A DNA stretch of 64,000 nucleotides from Tomocerus qinae (Eukaryota > Arthropoda > Collembola > Entomobryomorpha > Tomoceridae): contig CM034547.1 of assembly GCA_020055645.1 (NCBI GenBank), positions 30,566,513-30,630,512 of the forward strand, read 5' to 3'. Below, in pieces: positions 47,236-58,808 of this stretch. The position numbers and the translations under genes were made by a program. Positions within the stretch are counted from its first letter, which is position 1. Each line of letters opens with the position of its first letter. The notes under the pieces are model-generated. The model searched no databases, had not been told where the DNA came from, and saw nothing but the letters and a program-made list of their open reading frames with translations.

Positions 47236-47752
47236 TGCCAACTAAAAATAAAGCAATAATAATAATTGAAGTATGCAAACAATTCGATGGTATCCATAAT
47301 GAACGTTTTCATTAACAATCACTATACCATTCTTTGGATTTATCAAATTATCAACCCTGCAATAAAACTACGATATCTGTGATTTCTTCTGCCTGCCTGC
47401 ACCACGTAATGGTACAAGCTTTTCGCTAAACAGTTCTTTGTGTATGCATTAGTACATATAAATGTTCTAGCGACAACACTACAAAAAACACGTCCATATT
47501 TGCAAACCAAAAGTATTCTTTCAATAAAATACACTACCGGTAAAACTGTCACTAATTAAAATGTTTTTACAATGTATACAATCGAAAAGCAAAAAGTGTC
47601 TTAAAACGCCTTTTTATTTTGTCCTATCCAGTAAATTAATACGTTCAATGTAAATACGCAGTAAATAAATTGTTTGCACATTTGCACAAAAGTTATTAAA
47701 CATTATTTACTGTCTTTTAAAATAACTATATTCGTATAGAATAATGGCGAAG
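47236..47752. other. Convergent spacer between WDSUB1 and SDHAF3
   Basis: Holds the two 3'UTRs. A minus-strand poly(A) hexamer (TTTATT on the plus strand) near 47613 could serve SDHAF3. Nothing else seen. Confidence 0.5.
47247..47252 (+). terminator. Poly(A) signal for WDSUB1
   Basis: AATAAA begins 12 nt after the WDSUB1 stop codon, implying a very short 3'UTR if used. Further AATAAA copies near 47361 and 47524 are alternatives. Confidence 0.45.
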
Positions 47753-48736
47753 TTAGCTTTTACTAGTAGTTGATTTATCAGATTGACTAGTACTACCTTT
47801 TAATACCTCCTTGTCTTCTATTGGACTTATACTTTGTCTTAATTCATACAACTGATAAATTTGTTGGCCTTCAAATAGTTCCAGCTCATCAGGATCGAGT
47901 GCTCTTCCAACGGGTTTGGCTGTAGTTGGCCCCTTCAATCCAACTTGTTTTGCCAGCAATCCGCAATAATTCTAAAACATGAATATACATGCATGAAGTG
48001 TTACTTATTGATTTAAGTAAAGATACCTATATAAATACCTACCATACATATATGGACAAATGTATGTCAAAATGGTACTAATGTATATTAGATATAAGAA
48101 AAACACTTCTAAAAAGAAATTCTTTCCGTAACTTCCAATTTAACAGAATAAATGTGTGATGGGATGGAAAAAGCAATAGAGGTTTCCCACAATTGGTGGC
48201 CGGTCACTAAATTAACATGAATAGGTATTGAAATGACGCCAATACTTGTCTGTGTTATCCAGGGATTGTGGGAAACGTCTATTTATTAAAATTCGGTAGG
48301 ACAATGATATACTTACTATAACTATTATGGAAAGACTACGAGGAAGCGTACTGTGGACATTTGCATGTGTACGTATACGTATGTAATTTTGTCTCAAAAA
48401 TGGAAATGTTACCGTCCATTCAACCATGAAGGGTCCAATGTGTTCTTTTTCTGCAGATTTATGCCGTCTAAATTCATCTTTAACATACTGATCTCCCAGT
48501 TGTTGCAATTCACACGGAAGTGCTCTGTGTAATCTGGTTAAATACAGCCATAAAAATAATTAATTATTTGCAATTAGAATATAATACATTAAATGCTGGT
48601 ATTCTTAATAAAATTCTGAAATTGTTCAGAATGCGATTACAATAGTTCACATTCAATAGATTTACTATACTCATAATCTACAAACTCACCGAAGAATGGT
48701 TTTGTACAAGAATCTAACTTGTTGTGTATGATTCAT
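47753..48736 (-). CDS. SDHAF3: Succinate dehydrogenase assembly factor 3
   Basis: Mitochondrial matrix LYR-family factor (ACN9 family) that helps mature the Fe-S subunit of succinate dehydrogenase (complex II). Exons 48736-48690, 48533-48413 and 47971-47753 give 387 nt, 128 aa, against about 125 in human. The LYR-type tripeptide near the N terminus reads LYK (VRFLYKTILRLHRALP). The family signature LGDQYVKDEFRRHK follows, then EHIGPFMVEWT. The C-terminal exon carries the conserved region around LFEGQQIYQLYELRQSI. The first exon (15 codons) is set by its ATG, the LYK motif and a GTGAGT donor, and its phase fits exon 2. The gene is intact and divergent from EXOC8, with 687 bp between start codons. 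Confidence 0.92.
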
Positions 48737-49423
48737 TTTTATTTAACAGAAATATTTTGTGCACATTATTTTTTCTCACTTTTCACTTTCAATTACACAA
48801 CGATTATTTAAGAAACCAGAAAATAAAATGCGGCAGCTGCATGATTAACTAAAACTGCAACTTTCTCTGACTTTCACAACATTTCACCTGGCTTTCTCCA
48901 TCCTTGTTTTGCCGCTTTTTGGTTGTAACAGAATTCAGCTTTCCAAAGCAGGATCACTTTCAATTTGATACTTGATTAGAGAAAGAACTACATTCAGCTC
49001 TTGTGGCACCAAATACGAATTCCATATACAGAAGCTGTATAAAAGTCATAAGCAAAAGTAGGTGTTTCTAAAAATTTACTTCATAAGGGGGGCTGGGACA
49101 GGGGAATAAAGATACATCGACTTTGTAATCTTTGTCCAGACTGGATCTTCTTCGTTAAACAGTTACTCGTCTTAGTCTTAGCTATAAATTATTTAACGTC
49201 CTCGACTACAGTTCTCTGGGGTGGATATTAAATAAAGGTAACATTTACTTAAGATTGGCACAATTAAGTGTAATTGAACATAATTAATTGTATTATCTAA
49301 ATGTGTTAATATCGTGATAAATTGAAATTCTAAATGTAGAGTTCACAACTTAAAATACTATTTTGTTTAATTTGTTCCAGTAAGGTGGTCACTGGCACTA
49401 AACCTCAAGGGTGAAGGCGAAAA
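48737..49423. promoter_or_regulatory. Divergent promoter of SDHAF3 and EXOC8
   Basis: The two genes are head-to-head and only 687 bp separate the start codons, so 5'UTRs and both promoters must fit here. A possible 3' splice site just before the EXOC8 start (TTTGTTCCAG at 49371-49380) suggests a 5'UTR exon for EXOC8. No clear TATA box; the region is AT-rich. Confidence 0.55.
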
Positions 49424-52400
49424 ATGAGTCTAGGAGAACTTTTTGCTTCAAATGAGTTTGTCCCTGAAAAATGTAAACTAAATGTTTTTATAAGTCTGTT
49501 TCATTATGTTTGTTGACTCTATACTTATAGATGACGTTTAGTTGTTAATGGCCAATGGGAAGATCTTTTTACATTAGCGTTTGCTTACAAGTGGAATTCG
49601 CGATCTTAGAGATTCTATAGCGTAAACTTGTAGTTAGCAGACGGTTTTGATTGTTCTTTCATTGACTGTCAACTTTAATAATAATTAGCATAAGAGTCAA
49701 GTGTGTAATGAATAATAATACATAATATAACACTGTTCTGGGGCATTGTTTCTTCTACAGATGTAAATGAAATCAGTTCACAATGTGTGGGAGGAACAGA
49801 ATTGTTGAACCACAAAGCTAAATTGCAGACGGTTTCTGATGAGACGCATTCCGCCTTAAAGAAAAATGTTTATCAGCACTATGAACAATTTATCGATACA
49901 GCCAAAGATATATCTTGTAAGAGAAAAATCATTTATTATGGCAAGCTTTAATGCAAAAGCAAATAAATCTAGGAGAGCGTCAATATTGTGTTTAATTTGT
50001 AGACTTGGCGGGGGAAATGTACCAAATATCACAAATGCTAAGAGATCAAAGGAATCTAATCCAGAGCCTTCAAGACGTTTCTATTCTCGGAACAAGGAAA
50101 CCACCTACACAAGTAGCTGTCACACCAACCGAACCGGAACCAAAAACTAAGATTACCGAAGATGAATCTCGGAAGAAAATCCTAAGTGTATTAGAAAAGG
50201 TTGAAGGAGCAGCGGTAAGTTAAACAGTCAGATACAATATTAACAAGCATCTTGCCATCTCACTTTCTTAACTATCTGCAACCTTAATTTCTTTGAAGGA
50301 GGTTATTGAGGATGAAAGCAGAAATTTAATATTTGAAGGAGATTTGTTGGAAATCGATCCTGATAATTATTCAGCAGTTCAACGAAAACGGGGTTATTTA
50401 TTCAATGATGGAATCATGTTGGCAGTTTGGGTTCCTAATAGGTATAGAACAAAATTAAAATAAAATACGAGTTTATCAATATATGTTTAGTTGTAAAGGT
50501 TTTACTAATATAACGTAATAATGTAACTATTTTTGAAAATAGACGGGGCCCTCAAAGATATAAGTTTCAAGCATTTTATGAGCTAGGGTCAATCGGTTTA
50601 GTTGTCAACATTAGGGATCCGGAGTGCCCCAAACATACATTTAAGCTGCTAATTTTTCCTAGTGTTCATCTATTGCAATGTCCAAATCAGCAAGAGAAGG
50701 TAATGTTCAATGATATCGTCGAAGTAATGAAGTAATGTTTCAATCAATGAAAGAAGTTTTATCATTTTTAATTGAAATAATTTAGGACTCTTGGGTAAAC
50801 CAAGTTGAATCTATGCAGAAAATTTTAAGAAACCCTCAAAAAGCAGGAGGGTTAACAAAAGCTTTATCAATTGAAAGTCCTGTGCATGAAGCTCATGTCT
50901 CTTTGGATTCCGAAAGGGCTAAAAGCCCTGAAGACTCCATGGGCATGGTTTCATTTCAACCACCTTTACCTGAGTGGGTCATTGACATTCCAGAAGACTT
51001 AGATGTATGGATTGCTCAAAGAAATTTTGTTGAAGCTGTTAATCATTATGAATCATTTCAAGAATTCCTGGAGTCGCAACCAGTGACAATGAATTTGAAG
51101 GATATTAAGTAAGAAAAATACAATCTTGTTGAAATGTTATGTTGTGGCTACGGAATTGTTATTTCATTTCGATAATATTTTTTTACCCTTAGGCTTAAAG
51201 TTGAAATGCGTATAAAAACGCTCATAGACATCCTTGTAAGTGATTTGGAAATAATGACCCCCGAAAAAATTTTGCAAGGAGGTCCTCGTTCTATACGCAA
51301 ATCTGTAGATTTGCTTGTACGCTTGGGAAGAGAAAATCAAGCCTCGCAACTTTTCTTGTCCCACCGTTCTGCTTTTATAAAACAAAGGTTAAAAAATTCA
51401 TCATATATAATACCTATATATGTCATCGTGACTCATTTTTTGTGAATGTAAATTGTAATATTATAATCTTAATCGTTTAACTAATTGGACATTTAATCAA
51501 TTAGCTAATTAAATTACCAGGTTAAAGCGACTGAAAACAGAGGGTCGAAGTCAGTTGTACTTGGACCACATGGCAGTTATATTTTTTTCCAATATTGTTG
51601 AGACCATGAGAGAATATAAACGGTCATTTTCTGATAAGACGGCTGAAACTGCTTGTATGTTTTTATTATGTTACATGTGTCTTACATTTATGACATAAGT
51701 CGTGTGCTTATTAGGGTGGAATTGGTTGTGTTTTAAAGGTCTGGTAGTCTGGATTAATAACGAGGTAGTTAATTTCATCAACTCGTATTGCAGACAATTA
51801 TTTAGTCCACAAGCTCATCTTTCGTCTGTGTCACAGTCAGTGGCAAAGCTCAGATCTGAAAGCCAACAGGTCTGAAAACTTTTTTGAAAATACCTTTGAT
51901 TTATTGTGTTCATGTTAAACTCATCCTGTTGCAACTTAAAACGAACGTTTCATTGGTTTTTCAATACAATAATATTGTGTTGCTTACAGCTCATGGATTT
52001 AGGGATGGATGTGTCATGTACAGTGGATTCTCTTCTGCTGCCCCAAATCGAAAGAACAGTCCTGGATGCTAAGGACAAGTTAATTGAAGCTGTGCGACAC
52101 CGCTATCGATCTACAGATGAAATTGGAGTCCCCATGAAGTTTGCTGACAAAGCGCTGTTGAGTAGAGCGGTTGCTGAAATGACCGAATTGGGTGTGGAAG
52201 ACTTAAAAAATTATCTAGAAGGTAAAATAACGTTGAAGCAAATAGTACGTAGTACTACGTAGTACTACGTAGTTTTATTTTACAGCGTTCATGAGACCTG
52301 GGATTTCCTAAATAAATGTATTCAATCTTTTTTACTCACAGGAGAGACTTCATTCCGAATCAGCAGTAACACAATTTCCTTCACGAAATCCTGGTTGCAC

Positions 52401-52760
52401 TTTTGTAAAGATGTAATGCTTCTTATTGCTCCAGAATGGCAAAATTTGATTGAAACAGCGATTTGTGAAGTTATACTAGTGGAATTGAAGCATCTAGAAC
52501 GAGCAAAGAAAAAGATTTCGAATCTCAAAGTGTTGGAAATTATTGATCGGGACGTGATCTTTGTTTTAGATTCTGTTTGTAAGGCAGCAAATCAAGCATA
52601 CAAAAAAGGAATGGGTCAAGAGTTACCAGAATTGTCAATTATTGTTACTGAATACGCAGGCCTTAAAGTTTCATCAAGTCCAACGAGAAAACCTCCAGTG
52701 CCTATCCCCAGGACACAGTTACCTACACGTTCCAAATACACAACGCCGGAGTACGTTTAA
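49424..52760 (+). CDS. EXOC8: Exocyst complex component 8 (Exo84)
   Basis: Subunit of the octameric exocyst, which tethers secretory vesicles to the plasma membrane; Exo84 also binds Ral GTPases through its PH domain. Exons: 49424-49472, 49761-49916, 50003-50214, 50299-50441, 50543-50699, 50786-51108, 51193-51387, 51521-51654, 51739-51869, 51990-52221, 52342-52760. Total 2,151 nt, 716 aa; human EXOC8 is 725. The N-terminal helical region (about 20-135) forms coiled coil in the family. The PH domain covers about 150-250 (FEGDLLEID, KRGYLFNDGIMLAVWVP). The C-terminal helical-bundle part has the conserved IPEDLDVWIAQRNFVEAV and GGPRSIRKSVDLLVRLG blocks. All junctions keep frame. Intron 10 contains a small TAGTACTACG tandem. 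The gene appears intact. Confidence 0.94.
52243..52273. repeat. Short TAGTACTACG tandem in EXOC8 intron 10
   Basis: Roughly three head-to-tail copies of the self-complementary-rich decamer TAGTACTACG, immediately after the donor of exon 10. Too short to be a known element. Confidence 0.7.
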
Positions 52761-53139
52761 TATTCGAAAGTTTGTTTTTCTTTTTCTATTTACACACATC
52801 TAACACAATGTATTAGCCCCAACTAATTGCCTTAGATGAGGTAGCTACTATGAAAAATAATTTTATGGCTGTTGGAGAACAATAATTTATTTATTTCGAA
52901 AGTTGAAAGGGAGTTGTTATTTATTGTATGATTTATAGTGTAGTTATAAGCTGATATTTTTTAAATATCATCTTTATGTATTTACTTTATCAAGTAAATT
53001 GATCGACCGAAGGAATGTATTCAATTATCGACTTTATTGACCCAAGCTTTGAAAGATATCCATAAAGCAAAAAGCTTGTTTAGCAGACCGGTATTAGAAT
53101 ATATAATATGGTCTACTCAACTCTATACTACTCAAATCC

Positions 53140-53145
53140 AATAAA
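53140..53145 (+). terminator. Poly(A) signal for EXOC8
   Basis: AATAAA 380 nt downstream of the EXOC8 stop codon. Confidence 0.4.
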
Positions 53146-55668
53146 TCCTTCTGAAACTTCCAAATCCAAATTGCAGATCAAGGCTTTGCTGATGATCATA
53201 ATCACAACATAGTTACTTGCTAGTCCTCATTACAAATAAGCAAAGTCATAAGTGTGATGTATCTAAAAGTATGACCATGATGTTATCTTGGACACAATTT
53301 TACAACAAATGGTTTTTGCTAACGTAGCTTGTACCTATTCATATATTTGTATTAAGTTACTAATTGATGTAGTGCTTGTTATGAATATGGAATAGCAAAG
53401 TTATATTTGTAACTGATTTTCATCACAAATGCATAGGCCAAGAGAATATAGTTTTCCGAAACATAGCTAAAGTACATATAAAAATTCACATAATATAATT
53501 AAAATGTGAAAATCATTCCTTTATTGTAATACCTATAAATCTTTTATATGGAACCTTGTGAATATTTTACAAAACTTATTTGTAGATAGTAGAATGACAA
53601 TAAAAGATTCAAAGCACGATTCTGTGAGAAACTGTACCCTATTTGTCGCCAAAGTTAACTTTGTCTTTGTGGTTGGGGCAGAGCAGTGGCAAGCTTTGTA
53701 CGCTTCTTTTCTCATCTCGAAGGAGTGAGTAGTACCAAAATAGCTGCAAATAATGGTAAACATTAAATGGGAAAGGGAAGGTTAAGAGAAGAGATATAGT
53801 GGGAGCAATAGAAATAGAAGAAGGGGAGCATTTGCCTACTCCACTCACTCTGTCTGCTCACTCACTCAAACCGCTCGAATGTTTTATGCAGCAAAAAAGA
53901 CGTAATTGCAGTTTAGGTAGAGACCGGTACCCTGTACATGGAACGTGCACAATGTCTATCTATACATGATACTATTCCAATATAGAACTGCATGTACTTA
54001 TTTTAGTTATATCGTACTAGGAGATACATTGCACATTTCAACTGGAACTTGGATAATGATAGTATTATATTATAGTCAATTCGCTGCTAAAGCACTATCC
54101 TATGTCGATGTCGATTCTTACATGATCCAGCAGACAAGACATAAGTAATGATAGCATTTCCAGAGTTGGTAGCATTGCAAGTTTTAGTATTTGTGCAGCA
54201 GTGCAGTTGTTGCTGTAATTTGTTTGTGTGGGATGAATGTGAACAATTTTAATTTCTCCCCATGACGAATTCGATGCGTGTCCTACCACTGCACTGTTTC
54301 ACTGATTCTTCTGTCTCTGCAGTCGAGTCGACACTGCACTCTACGTACGAGTTAAATACCCTTCGATGTGAAGCCTATTAATAGATTGTGACAAGAAATG
54401 ACAGGGATGCAAGTTAGTTAACTAGACAGAGTTGAGACTTGTTTAAACCCAGTTCAGACTCAGACTATGATTCAATGTTTATTCAAAGGTTCACATTCAC
54501 TTATTAGTAAGTTAACAATACTTTGCTTCAATTAAGACTTAAGACAGTTCTGATCCGACATGCAAGACAAGAGTCAATGTCAGTATTGCATTACAGCTGC
54601 ACTCATGCTAATCTATCCCTAGTGGCGTTGATTACGTTACATGTATGCATGCAGTATATCTTTGGCAGTGCAGGTTGGATTTTTATTTTGGATACAAAAA
54701 AGCAATGTTTTAGAATATGCAGTGTAGTAAGGGGCAAGGTGTGTCCGACCTTTTTTAATGGTGGGTACATGTGATTAACGTAATCAATAAGCGAGACTGC
54801 GGTTGTTTTTCGGTCTTTGCTTCATGTAATTTCACAGTGATGGAAGGAGCAGGAGCTATACTAGTTTCAGTTGGATTGACTCATTGGGCTTATTATTTTG
54901 GACCGATATACAAAATAAAATTTTATTACCTCGTTTACACAGAGCATTGTAGGCAATTTCATTTTATTCGAAAAGAAATAGTTTGAGTTGTATGATATTA
55001 TGATAAAGGTTCTTTATATATTATTTAGGTAATTCTTGCCCTGGTGAAAGGATTTCATAGCAGAAAAGATAGATTCAATAAAGGGCCTTTTGAACTCATT
55101 ACATTTTTGCAATAACCATCTGGCCAAATGAGTTTTCGTTTTAGTAGGAGAGTTGTCATAAGATGACACAGCATTTTCTACATAGTTACGTTCCCTCTGA
55201 CTGAGCTTCCTGCCACAAGTTGCGTCATTCTTAACGAAAAAAGAAGTGTAAAAAATCGTGAGCCGGAGCTGTACTAGGATATTTGTGTAGGGCACCCGGC
55301 AGAAAAACTAGACATAGTCTGCTTGTCACATGACGATCTGTTTACAAGAGATTCGTTAAAGGAAGTCGAGAAAACGTGAACGTGCTCGGTTTTTTCGTGT
55401 GGTAGGTATCGTAGTCCATCTCCACTGTACGGGTTGGTTGGCTGTCGGATCGGATGAGATCGGTCGTCAGACCCGATCCCATCTCAACGAACTTTTCCAC
55501 ATTTTTTACCTTTTCTTGCGCTTGCCTCCTTCCACAACAGACTATTCTACGTTACACAGAAACATTGAAATACACTTATCCGGTAGGTATCTACCGAACA
55601 CCATTCCCCGACAGACTCTGCAAATTTTTGACTAAATTTCGCCTAATTTACTATCCGATTTCATAAAG

Positions 55669-55765
55669 ATGTCTTGTTCCGTAACGGGAAACGATGAAAT
55701 CCTCTTACTACCAAATAAACTTAAAGTTGGCGTTTACAGTAAAGTTGTTATTCAGCCAAATGAAT
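55669..55765 (+). CDS. Candidate first coding exon, unrecognised
   Basis: ATG at 55669 opens MSCSVTGNDEILLLPNKLKV followed by GVYSKVVIQPNE, ending at a strong GTATGT donor (phase 1) at 55766. The sequence before it is less AT-rich and promoter-like. The residue composition looks like real protein rather than translated AT-rich DNA, but I found no partner exon and recognise no family. It could be the first exon of a gene with long introns, possibly overlapping the futsch locus. Confidence 0.3.
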
Positions 55766-58567
55766 GTATGTTTATAATACCTCTACATGTCTACAGTCTA
55801 CATCGTACGAGTCAGTCCGACTAGTATACTATCATTGCACAATGCGGTATTAAAATATATCTATGTCGTACCTACATTTGCAATTATAGGCGAACATTTC
55901 TCAGATTATTTAGCGTAATAAAATGTCAAATAAATATCCCACATACATCGATGCATTATCAGTTTCCTGAGCCAAAAGTGTTACAAAATAAATTAACTGC
56001 TGATGCAGAACCTGATTCGTGCTGAAATTGTTTCTCAGTCAATCAGTCATTAGTTTAGTTTTAGTCATTAGTCATTACCTAATTACTATTAGCTTTATGG
56101 GGTAATGTAAGCATGTGTTTACTGCATACAAACTTGATACCAAATCTATACTTTTTTCTCCTCGCTGCTGCTAGTGTGCTAGTGCACCATTTCTAGCTAT
56201 AGAGCTAATACATATTGCACAGTAGTAGTATAATTTCTGTTTGTAAATGTAAATACTTGAATACACATATTGCTTATTGGTTCGCTAAATATTTAATAAC
56301 CCATACAATAAGCAGAGTAATTTATTTAACTCGATTTAACAGTTATTATGCATTATGGCTTCTGCATAAACCTATGCATAAAATATGTACTTGATATTTT
56401 ATTTAGGGAATCAATGTATGAAAAGTAAAGGTACAACAAAGTACTTAACACTAATGCAAATAAGCAGTTATTCCATTTAACTACTGTATGTAAAGACACT
56501 TAAGTTCAGTTAGGAGCATAATACATATAAAATTGGTAAATTGATATTACGAACGTGAATATGTATGATATCCTACACTGGTTATTATGTTAACATATTA
56601 AAAAGCTTTATTATGTAGCAAAAAGATAAACAAGCACATTAGTTCTATCGTAATTAGTTTTATTTAAGGGCTGAGCAATTTTAGCCGTGTGCCACAACGT
56701 GTGTTTGTTTGAATACTGTAGTAATTAGTAAACGAGTTATGCCAAGAATGTCTAAGACAGATTTAGTTGAGTAGATCTTGTAGCAGCATTATGTTAGAAG
56801 GGATTTGAAAAAAATGTCGATTGGGCAATTTAGAGCTTGGGATGGGGAAATCTTGGAATTCAATTTAAAAATTCCATGAAAAATGTTTTATTAAAGAAGT
56901 ATGAGTTTGTACATAGTTATATTATGGGCAGAGTCAGTTGTGTATATCCGTTATATATATTTGAGTCATAATTTTGTGTTGGCCTGTGTTTTACTGAATG
57001 TGTCTTTAGTGTATGAAGGAAAAGAAGTAAGGCAAGTGAAGGAGTACCTAATACAGCAAAATTTACGGTTGACTGCAAGAAGTCTAGCAGGCTTGGCTAA
57101 CTTAGATTTTTGGCTATCTGGTGCTAGTAGAGTATAAGTAGTTTGTATAGGAGTAGAGGAGTACAGCGTATGTACACTGAAGTTTAGTAGCTAATCGTAA
57201 GTTGGCTGTTTAAATAGAGTAGTGGCAATAGGAGAGTAGTGGATGGAGTTGTATTTGTAGTAGTAGTAGAGTTGGTGGAGTGAGTATGAATGTTCGTTTT
57301 TGTGCTATACCTGCAATGCAATGCACTACTGTGATCTCTTCGTCGTCGTCTCATGCTAGTATATCTGACATTAGAGTCGCCAGACGATATAGTAAAACTT
57401 GGCCATGCTCTCTGAAGCTTTAAGACGGTTCTGGTGGCGAAAGAGTGGTAGGAGCCCCAAAGTGTTCAGTCGGTTGTCGGCAGCTCTTGCGAGCACACCC
57501 ACCTCTGCGTCTCTTGTCACACAATAATATAAATAAGACATACACATTAATATAGTTCGTAAGTAGTAGCATATAATATTAAATACTATATACTAATACT
57601 CTGCCATCACCAACGAAAACACCGTTACATTACAATTAATATAATCCCCTCCCACAATATACAAGAACAGATTAGCCAATTCACAGTGACTGGACTGAAC
57701 TCGACTTTACTTCAACTAATAAGACTTTTAACTAATTAATAGTCAAATTTAGCTTATAAATATTAATTGTTCGTAACTGATACTACTAACAGATCAACTG
57801 CCACTGAAATAAATATCGAAGATAAATAAGCCAAGGTAAAGGCCAACTAATTACATAAATTGATTGATTGTTGCCTTTACGCTTCACTTCTCCATGCTAC
57901 CCAATTAATTAAATATTAACATAAATACGACTCCACTACTTACAGTACATTATTTATTTAATTAATGCGTGCTGTTCTCCCAAGAAATACTACAACGACT
58001 GCTGCTACGACGTCTTCTCATACATAAAAGTACATAATATTATTATAGATTGTTCGATATACTTGTACTGAATCTGCTGCTGCACTGCTCCTGTTTCTGC
58101 ATAAATACTGCAACATCTGCATCTGCATTACTCCTTTACATTACAGTACATATAGAATATTATCTATTATTATTATTACTTCTACTACTGTCACTCGTTA
58201 CATATTACACTGTTATTCATTCTACACTCCTACATTACATCTCGATCGACTACTCTGCTGAAGTTTCCAAATTCCTGTGATTTTCCATTCTATTTATTCC
58301 ATAATTGGACTTACAGTTACTATTGAGTATCTACAGTTCTTTTTGTTGTTTCTTCTTTGTTGAATTTTGTGTCCTTGTGACTCGACGTGATTCTTCTATT
58401 TGAACGATATTCATGAGTTCGATACTGATACCGAAGGAAATTCGTCGAAGACACATCATCGCTCTTACGTAACTCCCACTTCTTCCTATTTTCAAATCCC
58501 GGAGTATTTTGTCCACAACCAGAAATTGTTCAAACTGACTGTGACGTGACATCAAAAGAGTTTCGTA

Positions 58568-58808
58568 ATGGAAGGAGGCACGGCAGAGGCAGAGGCCAAT
58601 GCCGGAGCCAACTCGAAGGTTGCGGCTGCCGCCGATATTTCGGATTCCGTAGGAGCTATCGGCGGTGCGACAGCCTTACCTCCAGACTGTAGTGAAGTTA
58701 TGGAAAAGGGATCATTGTCACCCTTGACCGGCTCATATTTACTCATTGTTCTGGCCGAACCCCATTCCGATGAAGATCGTGAGATCATTATTCAGAGACT
58801 GACGAAAG
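58568..58808 (+). CDS. futsch: futsch/MAP1 family, first coding exon
   Basis: First coding exon of the arthropod MAP1 homologue, a very large microtubule-associated protein of neurons and axons. It reads 80 codons plus one base and ends at a GTAAGA donor. An Ala/Glu-rich leader is followed by the diagnostic N-terminal MAP1/futsch block (SPLTGSYLLIVLAEPHSDED, then REIIIQRLTKG). Known family members continue with a Gly-Phe-Leu-Ser-Trp segment, which I do not find before the right edge, so the following intron is longer than 5.1 kb. Codon use is clearly less AT-rich than the surroundings. Family assignment rests on one block of about 27 residues; the position of that block near the N terminus fits. 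Confidence 0.8.

Larger units (their letters stand above)
52761..58567. other. Intergenic and futsch 5' region
   Basis: Spans the EXOC8 3'UTR to the first futsch coding exon. Less AT-rich patches at about 55,400-55,670 and 57,300-57,520 look promoter-like; the second contains TTCAGTCGGTTG, an arthropod-type initiator match, at about 57,463. A GTAGTAGTAGTAG microsatellite lies near 57,260. One candidate exon at 55669-55765 is listed separately. Confidence 0.4.
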
